A stretch of 40,612 bases of DNA from GCA-2401735 sp051252095 (GTDB taxonomy: Bacteria; Pseudomonadota; Gammaproteobacteria; Burkholderiales; Methylophilaceae): assembly GCA_051252095.1 (NCBI GenBank), contig JBPOFK010000020.1, forward strand, positions 1 through 40,612. Reading direction: 5' to 3'. The notes under the pieces are model-generated. The model was not told where the DNA came from. It searched no databases and saw nothing but the letters and a program-made list of their open reading frames with translations. Positions within the stretch are counted from its first letter, which is position 1; each line of letters opens with the position of its first letter. This document shows, piece after piece, positions 1-6,071 of the stretch. A program made the position numbers and the translations under genes.

Positions 1-77
1 ATTTCACCATGTTCAGCTGTCAACTTGCGGATGAGTTCTTTTGCCGCCGTGGTAGCAGAAACGCGTTCAGCAGTCAT
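1..77 (-). CDS. DUF779-type protein, N-terminal fragment
   Basis: The minus strand starts with ATG at 77-75, preceded by a good ribosome binding site (AAGGAG, six bases before the ATG), and the frame stays open to the window edge. The visible 25 residues begin MTAERVSATTAAKELIRKL and end in TAEHG. This matches the usual start of DUF779 proteins, a small family with a cysteine-rich core that is known to sit beside AldB/ExaC-type aldehyde dehydrogenases. The aldehyde dehydrogenase gene lies just upstream on the same strand, which supports the call. The function of DUF779 is not established. The rest of the gene is outside the window. Confidence 0.7.
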   Translation of the reverse strand, partial: MTAERVSATTAAKELIRKLTAEHGE

Positions 78-100
78 TTTTTCTCCTTCGTGTTGAAAAT

Positions 101-128
101 AAAAGGGCGAATATTCGCCCTTTTATTT
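101..128. terminator. Bidirectional intrinsic terminator between the aldehyde dehydrogenase and DUF779 genes
   Basis: A perfect 16-base palindrome (GGGCGAAT/ATTCGCCC, 105-120) is flanked by A-rich and T-rich runs on both sides, so it can work as a terminator in either direction. It lies in the 72-base gap between two genes of the same strand, so it may lower read-through from the dehydrogenase into the DUF779 gene. Confidence 0.75.
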
Positions 129-149
129 TACCAATTACTTGCTTATCAG

Positions 150-1670
150 TTAGAAGAAGCCTAATTTATTAGGGTTATAACTTACTAATAAGTTCTTAGT
201 TTGTTGGTAGTGATCTAACATCATTTTATGATTTTCACGTCCAATACCAGACTCTTTATAACCGCCAAAAGCAGCGTGAGCAGGGTAGGCATGGTAACAG
301 TTAGTCCAAACCCGACCTGCTTTAATACCACGACCCATGCGGTAAGCAGTTGTGCCGTTACGACTCCAAACGCCAGCACCTAGTCCAAAAATCGTATCAT
401 TGGCAATGGCCAACGCGTCCGCTTCATCTTTAAATGTTGTAACAGCTAATACTGGGCCAAAAATTTCTTCTTGGAATACGCGCATTTTATTGTGGCCTTT
501 AAGCAATGTTGGCTTCACATAGTAACCTTCAGCAAAATCACCTGAAAGGATATTGCGCTCACCACCAATTAACACTTCGGCACCTTCTTGTTTGCCAATA
601 TCAATATAGTTCATGATTTTGTTCAGTTGATCTTGCGATGCTTGCGCACCTAGCATGGTATTTGGGTCTAATGGATTGCCTTGTTTAATTGCTTTAACCC
701 GCTCTAAAACACGCTCCATAAACTTATCATAGATTGATTCTTGAATGATTGCACGTGAAGGGCAAGTACATACTTCACCTTGGTTGAAGGCAAATAATAC
801 TAAGCCTTCGATAGCTTTATCAAAGAATGCATCGTCTTCATCCATAATGTCAGCAAAGAAAACGTTTGGTGATTTACCACCTAATTCTAACGTTGCAGGA
901 ATCAAGTTACTTGCTGCTGCGCCAGCAATTGCACGGCCTGTGGCAGTTGAACCTGTAAAGCCGATTTTAGCGATACGCTTGCTATTGGCTAAAGGCGCGC
1001 CCACTTCGCGACCGTAACCATTGACAATGTTTACAGTGCCTGGAGGTAATAAGTCTGCAATGGTTTCTATCATGACAAGGATAGAAATTGGCGTAAACTC
1101 AGCAGGTTTTAATACTACACAGTTGCCTGCTGCTAATGCTGGGGCAAGCTTCCAAGCAGCCATTAAAATAGGGAAGTTCCATGGGATAATCTGCCCAACG
1201 ACACCTAGTGGTTCATGGAAGTGATAAGCGACGGTGTCGTTATCAATTTCGCTAATCCCGCCTTCTTGCGCGCGAATCGCACCAGCAAAGTAACGGAAAT
1301 GATCTGCTGTTAATGGAATATCTGCATTCATTGTTTCACGAATAGGCTTACCATTATCCACAGTATCTGCCGTCGCGATCAGCGCTAAATTTTCTTCAAT
1401 GCGATCTGCAATTTTAAGTAAGATATTTGCACGTTCTGTTGTCGACGTAGCACCCCATTTATCAGCGGCTGCATGCGCGGCATCTAATGCTAGCTCAACG
1501 TCCTCAGCACTTGACCGTGCAGCTTTTGTATAGTTTTTACCAGTAATCGGTGAAATAACATCAAAATACTCACCTTTTACAGGGGCGACCCACTTACCGC
1601 CAATGAAATTATCGTATTTTTCTTTATAAGGGATTGTAACGCCAAGTGCTTTTAGTGTATCCAAACTCAT
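150..1670 (-). CDS. NAD-dependent aldehyde dehydrogenase, AldB/ExaC type
   Basis: This 506-residue cytoplasmic enzyme would oxidise short aliphatic aldehydes (acetaldehyde-like) to acids with NAD(P). Nearly the whole length reads like E. coli AldB. The catalytic cysteine is in GEVCTCPSR (Cys301 by alignment to ALDH2 Cys302), the general base Glu262 is in LELGGKSP, and the oxyanion segment PWNFP lies near residue 163. The start ATG at 1670 has a GAGGAG ribosome binding site seven bases upstream. The DUF779 gene follows after a terminator hairpin, and an adenylate cyclase gene is divergent. ExaC-type enzymes serve ethanol oxidation in other bacteria; in a methylotroph a role in detoxifying aldehydes is an inference. 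Substrate cannot be read from the sequence. Confidence 0.9.
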   Translation of the reverse strand: MSLDTLKALGVTIPYKEKYDNFIGGKWVAPVKGEYFDVISPITGKNYTKAARSSAEDVELALDAAHAAADKWGATSTTERANILLKIADRIEENLALIATADTVDNGKPIRETMNADIPLTADHFRYFAGAIRAQEGGISEIDNDTVAYHFHEPLGVVGQIIPWNFPILMAAWKLAPALAAGNCVVLKPAEFTPISILVMIETIADLLPPGTVNIVNGYGREVGAPLANSKRIAKIGFTGSTATGRAIAGAAASNLIPATLELGGKSPNVFFADIMDEDDAFFDKAIEGLVLFAFNQGEVCTCPSRAIIQESIYDKFMERVLERVKAIKQGNPLDPNTMLGAQASQDQLNKIMNYIDIGKQEGAEVLIGGERNILSGDFAEGYYVKPTLLKGHNKMRVFQEEIFGPVLAVTTFKDEADALAIANDTIFGLGAGVWSRNGTTAYRMGRGIKAGRVWTNCYHAYPAHAAFGGYKESGIGRENHKMMLDHYQQTKNLLVSYNPNKLGFF

Positions 1671-1973
1671 GCTAACTCCTCTAGGTTTTCTAGTGATTTT
1701 GTATGTTTTCTATTTACTAAGCCGCAATAAATAAAATTGTTTTAAATTTCTAGCCAAAAAAGTGACATCTTTTGGCTGCAACCCTTATAAATAAAGGCTC
1801 AGGGCGATGTCTCTTATATAAGACAATAAACCTAACTTGCTTACAAAGCAATAAGGATATTGCCGAAATTTACATTAAATTCTTAGGCAACCATAGCGTT
1901 GTTTAGTTTCATAATATATAGTTTGCATAAATCAATATGCATCGATGCGTTTTCAAAGGTAACTTTTTAGCTT
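1671..1973. promoter_or_regulatory. Divergent intergenic region with four symmetric sites
   Basis: This 303-base AT-rich gap separates the divergent aldehyde dehydrogenase and adenylate cyclase genes. It holds no coding frame that I would support. It contains an 8-base inverted repeat, AGCCAAAA/TTTTGGCT, with a 10-base spacer (1752-1777), a 12-base palindrome TCTTATATAAGA (1812-1823), TTGCTT/AAGCAA with a 3-base spacer (1837-1851), and a 10-base palindrome GCATCGATGC (1939-1948). These are candidate operators. I could not assign convincing -35/-10 boxes for either gene. Confidence 0.45.
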
Positions 1974-3218
1974 ATGTCTGAATCACAAACTGAGTTGAGT
2001 ATAACGACGAGAGCTTTTTGGAATAGTATCAGCCGACCAACAGACTCTGTCTTAAGTAAAGCGATTCTGTCGATACTCGTTGTTGCAGAAAGTATTGTTT
2101 CTATTTTTTGGATATATACGCTTTCTGGTTTGGGGGAGGGTTACGCATTAATGGCGTTATTTCCCTACATCTATATTATTATTTCTTATGCAAGTCTTTT
2201 AATTTTCTATCGCTATCAAAAATTTCAATATTTTATTTTTACACAACTAATTATGCTGCTGGTCATGCCATTCTTTATGCAATGGGTTATCGGTGGGTAT
2301 CAAGCCTCAAGTGGCATCGCTATTTGGGCTATTTTGTCACCGATAGGTGCATTAATGATATTGGGAACAAGACAGTCGACGGCTTGGTTTATTTTGTTTG
2401 CATTATTAGCAGCATTATCTTGGTTCTTAAATGATCAATTTATGTTGAACTCATTGCCTATTCCAGCGCACATTAAAGATACATTTTTCTTGATGAATAT
2501 CATGGGTACAACTTGCATTTTATATGCAGTAATGCGTTATTTTCAAAGTCAAAAAGAACGTACATTAACAGAGCTGGCGCTCGAGCAAGCACGCTCAGAA
2601 AAGTTATTGTTAAACGTATTGCCGCAGTCAATTGCAAGTCGCTTAAAAGATAATGATATGCGTATTGCTGATAGCCATGAATCTGTTTCTGTATTATTTG
2701 CTGATATTGCGGGGTTTACCAAGCTCACAGCTTCTATTTCACCTACACAACTCGTCGACATGCTAAGCCAATTGTTTTCTAGGTTTGATCAACTAGCTGA
2801 GAAGTATGGCTTAGAAAAAATCAAAACGATTGGAGATGGTTATATGGTCGTTGGTGGTGCTCCAAGCCAGCTAGATAACCATGCTGTCATTGTGACAAAA
2901 TTAGCACTTGAAATGTTTCAAGCACTCTCTGTTTTTAATAAAAGTACTCGCAATACACTACAAATGCGCATTGGTATTAGTACCGGCCCAGTTGTAGCTG
3001 GTGTTATCGGGACATCAAAGTTTGCATATGACTTATGGGGTGATCCGGTTAACATGGCAAGCCGCATGGAACAAACAGCATTGACCAACAGCATTCAACT
3101 AAGCGAAGCAAGCTACGCGCTTGTGAAAGACCAATTTGATTTTGAGACAAGAAAACAGGTCCAGGTAAAAGGGAAAGGTAAAGTCAATACTTACATGCTT
3201 AAACCTATCCATGTTTAG
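1974..3218 (+). CDS. Membrane-bound class III adenylate cyclase
   Basis: This 414-residue protein should make cAMP from ATP. Residues about 30-190 form roughly six hydrophobic segments, followed by a short helical linker and a class III catalytic domain from about 235. The metal-binding aspartates are D244 (FADIAGF) and D288 (IGDGYM). The base-recognition pair is K284 (KIKTIG) and D353 (YDLWG), which is the adenylate rather than guanylate cyclase pattern. The transition-state residues N360 and R364 lie in VNMASRM. All catalytic residues are therefore present. No strong ribosome binding site is seen near the ATG; an AAAGG lies 14 bases upstream. The gene stands alone between a divergent dehydrogenase and tRNA-Ser, so the signal it senses is unknown. 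Confidence 0.88.
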   Translation: MSESQTELSITTRAFWNSISRPTDSVLSKAILSILVVAESIVSIFWIYTLSGLGEGYALMALFPYIYIIISYASLLIFYRYQKFQYFIFTQLIMLLVMPFFMQWVIGGYQASSGIAIWAILSPIGALMILGTRQSTAWFILFALLAALSWFLNDQFMLNSLPIPAHIKDTFFLMNIMGTTCILYAVMRYFQSQKERTLTELALEQARSEKLLLNVLPQSIASRLKDNDMRIADSHESVSVLFADIAGFTKLTASISPTQLVDMLSQLFSRFDQLAEKYGLEKIKTIGDGYMVVGGAPSQLDNHAVIVTKLALEMFQALSVFNKSTRNTLQMRIGISTGPVVAGVIGTSKFAYDLWGDPVNMASRMEQTALTNSIQLSEASYALVKDQFDFETRKQVQVKGKGKVNTYMLKPIHV

Positions 3219-3242
3219 TGTGGAAGCGGGGTCACTTTCCTT

Positions 3243-3271
3243 TTGTTTTAATGGATGTCATCGGCTATAAT
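3243..3271 (+). promoter_or_regulatory. Promoter of tRNA-Ser
   Basis: TTGTTT (3243-3248) and a perfect TATAAT (3266-3271) are 17 bases apart, and the mature tRNA begins 30 bases downstream. This gives a short 5' leader, as expected for a tRNA gene. Confidence 0.75.
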
Positions 3272-3300
3272 CCACCCCAGTTTTACATGTACTAAATCGC

Positions 3301-3390
3301 GGAGAGATGGCTGAGTGGTCGAAAGCGCCACCCTGGAAAGGTGGTATAGGGGCAACTCTATCGAGGGTTCGAATCCCTCTCTCTCCGCCA
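3301..3390 (+). tRNA. tRNA-Ser(GGA)
   Basis: The 90-base sequence folds as a class II tRNA. The acceptor stem pairs GGAGAGA with TCTCTCC, the discriminator base is G, and CCA is encoded (3388-3390). The anticodon stem CCACC/GGTGG encloses CTGGAAA, giving anticodon GGA for UCC serine codons. A long variable arm and the T-loop GTTCGAATC are present. Confidence 0.97.
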
Positions 3391-3512
3391 CGAACTTGTT
3401 TCTATTTAGTCTATTAGGGCTATTGGTTGATTTTTACAAGCGATTAATAATACAGTTAGGCAAGTTTTGTACATTAAAACTTTTTAGAAACAAAAAAGAT
3501 AAAGGTGTGTTA

Positions 3513-3731
3513 ATGGCTGTAGACATAGCATTCGAAGTTAACGAAGTCAGCTTTGCGCAGTTTGAACGTCGGAAGGCACCGAGAAATTCTATTTCTTTGA
3601 TCGAAATTCTAAATAAGTCTTTTTTGAAAAATATCTTCGAAGATGATGATTTGCCAATTACATTTGACTTTGGCATCGAAGTTGATGAAGTGCCATTTGA
3701 GCAGTTTGAGCGTCGTAAACAGCCCAGGTAA
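3513..3731 (+). CDS. Small protein with duplicated 18-residue motif
   Basis: I do not recognise this 72-residue protein. The ATG at 3513 follows AAAGGTG, seven bases upstream, which is better than any start further up (the frame runs back into the tRNA). Residues 7-24 and 55-72 are two copies of one motif, FEVNEVSFAQFERRKAPR and IEVDEVPFEQFERRKQPR, with 13 of 18 positions identical. The second copy ends exactly at the C-terminus. An acidic segment (FEDDD) lies between them. ERRxxPR resembles the basic start of PilZ domains, but the rest of that domain is absent. No signal peptide or membrane segment is seen. Downstream bases to 3821 hold only a weak inverted repeat (TAGAC/GTCTA). Confidence 0.55.
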   Translation: MAVDIAFEVNEVSFAQFERRKAPRNSISLIEILNKSFLKNIFEDDDLPITFDFGIEVDEVPFEQFERRKQPR

Positions 3732-3821
3732 TTTTAATAACAAGGATTGTTTATAGACTGCAGCGTCTAAATGTAGTGTGCTTTACTCTGGTGCAAAGCA
3801 AGCTAACTTAATTCCTAATAT

Positions 3822-3989
3822 TTAGTGGTAGCTGTCTATTTCCGAAAATATATCAATATCAGTAAACTTATCTAAGTCTGCATTTAATTCGAAATCATCG
3901 TTAAATTCGCTTAGCTCTTCGCCCGCAAGATCCTCTAATCGCTGATCTAGAAGCTCTGTGTCTGTAAGTGCGCTTATTGTTTCTGCCAT
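3822..3989 (-). CDS. Small acidic protein, 55 residues, unrecognised
   Basis: A minus-strand frame begins at ATG 3989-3987 and ends at TAA 3824-3822. It encodes 55 residues starting MAETISALTDTELLDQRL and is very acidic (runs such as EDLAGEEL and DLDKFTDIDIF). An AGG lies nine bases before the ATG. A sigma-54-like site is found about 60 bases upstream. No membrane segment is seen and no family is recognised. It is convergent with the 72-residue repeat protein. Its reality rests on the start context and the upstream site; it could also be a chance frame. Confidence 0.4.
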   Translation of the reverse strand: MAETISALTDTELLDQRLEDLAGEELSEFNDDFELNADLDKFTDIDIFSEIDSYH

Positions 3990-4047
3990 ACTAGTAACCT
4001 AACCTTTCTTTCTAACAAAAATGTCGTGTTAATTGTAATTAATAACA

Positions 4048-4063
4048 TGCATATAACATGCCA
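4048..4063 (-). promoter_or_regulatory. Sigma-54-like (-24/-12) promoter candidate
   Basis: Read on the minus strand this is TGGCATGTTATATGCA. It keeps the GG-N10-GC core of the RpoN consensus and 14 of 16 positions of TGGCACRNNNNTTGCW. It would give a transcript with a leader of about 45 bases before the 55-residue frame at 3989. There is no known regulator site to support it. Confidence 0.3.
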
Positions 4064-4105
4064 GTTTTGAGTCTCTATTTATGTAATAAGATGACAAGTA
4101 CATAG

Positions 4106-4273
4106 TTAATTTAAAATATTGTGAAGTACATCCACTACATCTAATTTATTTATATCAATGATTGCATTGATGTCATCAGCTTTGTTAAGCGCGCTTTCAT
4201 CTGCATTTAGATCATTGAGCATTTGATCTATGACATTGATTTTACTTTTAATGTTTTGTTTTACATCTTGCAA
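4106..4273 (-). CDS. Possible small protein with TTG start, 55 residues
   Basis: A minus-strand frame could start at TTG 4273-4271, with AGGA nine bases upstream, and ends at TAA 4108-4106. It encodes 55 residues rich in Asp, Asn and Ile (for example DDINAIIDINKLDVVDVL). The length equals that of the neighbouring minus-strand frame at 3822-3989, though I see no convincing sequence similarity between them. No family is recognised. An internal ATG would give a shorter form. Confidence is low because the start is non-ATG and the region is AT-rich. Confidence 0.22.
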   Translation of the reverse strand: MQDVKQNIKSKINVIDQMLNDLNADESALNKADDINAIIDINKLDVVDVLHNILN

Positions 4274-4411
4274 TTTGTTTCGTCCTTGAACTTCTTCAAT
4301 AATCGATAGTTATGTTTAGCATTTTTTATGCCATAAGAAATAAAAATCTATAAGTTATTGATATTTATATAAAAAACCATTGATTACAGAGGTAAATAAT
4401 AAAAGTTAACT

Positions 4412-4505
4412 GCAATATTGTATTAATTTTGACTATATTGTCATCAAGCATGCTGATAGTTCAACATATGCCAATATTGTTCGATAGGGTGACAGATATT
4501 GTCAT
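4412..4505 (+). repeat. Two copies of an operator-like element upstream of the peroxidase gene
   Basis: Copy 1 (4412-4444) and copy 2 (4471-4505) each carry CAATATTGT, then about ten less conserved bases, then TGAC and ATATTGTCAT. The copies are about 60 bases apart, close to six helical turns. In each, TGAC and GTCA form an inverted repeat. ATATTGT occurs four times in 90 bases. The rest of the 4274-4658 stretch shows no supported gene. This could be a regulator binding array for the peroxidase gene, though it lies more than 150 bases upstream of its ATG. Confidence 0.45.
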
Positions 4506-4658
4506 GGCATACCGTTAAAGTAGCTGCCAATATGTGCTCTCTTTCATTTTTGAAACGTTAAATATGATGGTCTATTTCTTAGAAATGATGAGAGTTAGCT
4601 CAATCAAGAACGATTTGTATAAAACATGGTCGTAATAACTCAAATTGATGGAGGTCAT

Positions 4659-5192
4659 ATGATTAAATTTTTGGTTTCAATACTTTTTATTTTTGGGATA
4701 AATACAATGGCAAATGCTGAATGTAATGCACTTTATAATCATCAGTTTAAAACATTAAATGGGGAAACATTTAATTTATGTGACTACCAAGATCAGCCCA
4801 TTTTAGTCGTTAATACGGCGAGCAAATGTGGCTTCACACCACAATTTGAGGCCTTAGAAGGGATGTATAAACAATACAAGTCAAAGGGGTTGCTGGTCAT
4901 TGGATTTCCGTCTAATGACTTTAAGCAAGAGTTAGCTGATGATAAGAAGATTGGCGATTTTTGCAAAATGACCTATGGCGTTGAGTTTCCGATGATGTCT
5001 AAAACAGCAGTGCGAGGCAGCGATGTCAATCCATTTTATAAGCAGTTGATTGACCGAACGGGCACTGCACCAAAATGGAATTTTTATAAGTATGTTATTG
5101 CACCGAATGCAGAAAAAGTCACAGTATTTTCTAGCATGACAAAGCCTGACTCAGAAGACATTATGCGGGAAATAAAGCCTTACCTTAAATAA
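4659..5192 (+). CDS. Glutathione peroxidase family thiol peroxidase, probably periplasmic
   Basis: From ATG 4659 the protein has 177 residues. I chose this start because GGAGG lies four bases upstream and a signal peptide begins directly (MIKFLVSILFIFGINTMANA, cut likely after residue 20). A start at 4626 is in frame but lacks a ribosome binding site. The active-site residues are Cys57 (in place of selenocysteine, NTASKCGFTP), Gln90 (FKQE), Trp140 and Asn141 (KWNF). It would reduce hydrogen or organic peroxides using thioredoxin- or glutathione-type donors. The signal peptide places it in the periplasm, which is less usual than the cytoplasmic BtuE type. It is convergent with ppsR. Confidence 0.87.
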   Translation: MIKFLVSILFIFGINTMANAECNALYNHQFKTLNGETFNLCDYQDQPILVVNTASKCGFTPQFEALEGMYKQYKSKGLLVIGFPSNDFKQELADDKKIGDFCKMTYGVEFPMMSKTAVRGSDVNPFYKQLIDRTGTAPKWNFYKYVIAPNAEKVTVFSSMTKPDSEDIMREIKPYLK

Positions 5193-5214
5193 GGTAATAG
5201 CAAGCTTTAAAAAG

Positions 5215-6054
5215 CTACTTAATTCTTTGCTCAGCTAAGTGGATTTGTTTTTTTGGCTGTTTAATCTTCTGCAAAATGATTGCAGACAACTCTTCAACAG
5301 ATCGGCTTGTTGAATCTGCCCAGCTAATATCATATTTGCGCATCATTTTCTCAGCTGTTGCTATTTCATTGCGACAGTTGCTTAATGATGCGTAAAAGCT
5401 GTCTGGCCGGCGCTCACTTCTCACAGAGTGCAGCCGCTCTGGTTTGATGGATAACCCAAAAATTTTATCCATGTGTTTGAGTAGCGATTCAGGCAATGTG
5501 CCACGCTCAAAGTCTTCTGGTATCAGTGGGTAGTTTGCTGCTTTAATACCAAATTGCATCGCTAAATATAGGCTGGTAGGTGTTTTGCCACATCGAGAAA
5601 CACCTACAAGGATGACTTGGGCCTGATCAAGGTTCGCATCAGTCTGTCCATCGTCATGATTGAGTGAGAAATTGATTGCATCAATGCGCTCATCATAACT
5701 ATGGCCCATTGCGCCATGTGCGATGCCGGATCCTGTTAATGGCGTTTCGTTTAGCTCTACACCTAGCGGGTCGATAAAAGTATTAAATAAGTCTATATAG
5801 TAGGCTTGTGTTTCTTTCAGTTTGCTGCGCAAGGCAATGTCACCAAGCGACATGATAACGATTGGAAGGTTTTTATTGGCCGCTGCTGCTACTTCAATAC
5901 TTAGTTTTGCAGCTTCTATTTTTTCTAGATTGTCTGTAAAAGGCAGACGTGAAATAGTGAATTCCGTATTAGGAAAATGTTCAAGCAGTTTACTCAGCGC
6001 ACCGGCTGTAGTGCCGGTGCTATCCGAGACGATAAATACTGAGCGTTGTGACAT
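5215..6054 (-). CDS. ppsR: PEP synthase regulatory protein (bifunctional kinase/pyrophosphorylase, DUF299)
   Basis: This 279-residue cytoplasmic protein controls PEP synthase by ADP-dependent phosphorylation of a threonine next to the catalytic histidine, and by Pi-dependent removal of that phosphate. The family is recognised from the N-terminal FIVSDSTGTTAG, the P-loop GVSRCGKT (151-158), and the following LAMQFGIKAANYPLIPED. Length is typical. The gene starts 17 bases after the ppsA stop on the same strand, so enzyme and regulator are probably one operon. The start ATG at 6054 has only a weak ribosome binding site, consistent with coupling. Confidence 0.93.
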   Translation of the reverse strand: MSQRSVFIVSDSTGTTAGALSKLLEHFPNTEFTISRLPFTDNLEKIEAAKLSIEVAAAANKNLPIVIMSLGDIALRSKLKETQAYYIDLFNTFIDPLGVELNETPLTGSGIAHGAMGHSYDERIDAINFSLNHDDGQTDANLDQAQVILVGVSRCGKTPTSLYLAMQFGIKAANYPLIPEDFERGTLPESLLKHMDKIFGLSIKPERLHSVRSERRPDSFYASLSNCRNEIATAEKMMRKYDISWADSTSRSVEELSAIILQKIKQPKKQIHLAEQRIK

Positions 6055-6071
6055 ATAGGTTGTTTTGGCAG

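Noticed and set aside
3368..3390. tRNA-Ser 3' end as an integration site for a mobile element that carries the following small frames
   Set aside because: I found no second copy of the tRNA 3' sequence in 3391-4625, and there is no integrase or other mobility gene.
3315..3512. Open frame that starts inside tRNA-Ser and would extend the 72-residue protein at its N-terminus
   Set aside because: The first part translates the tRNA itself, and a ribosome binding site is found only before ATG 3513.
4041..4062. Direct repeat AACATGC separated by four bases
   Set aside because: Only two short copies are present, and they coincide with the sigma-54-like site, so I do not count them separately.
4106..4175. 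Dockerin- or EF-hand-like look of the segment with repeated Asp/Asn
   Set aside because: The calcium-loop spacing and glycines are absent; the likeness is only in composition.
5180..5216. Inverted repeats around the gpx stop codon as a terminator between convergent gpx and ppsR
   Set aside because: TTACCTTA/TAAGGTAA and AGCTTT/AAAGCT are present, but neither is followed by a proper T run and both are AT-rich.
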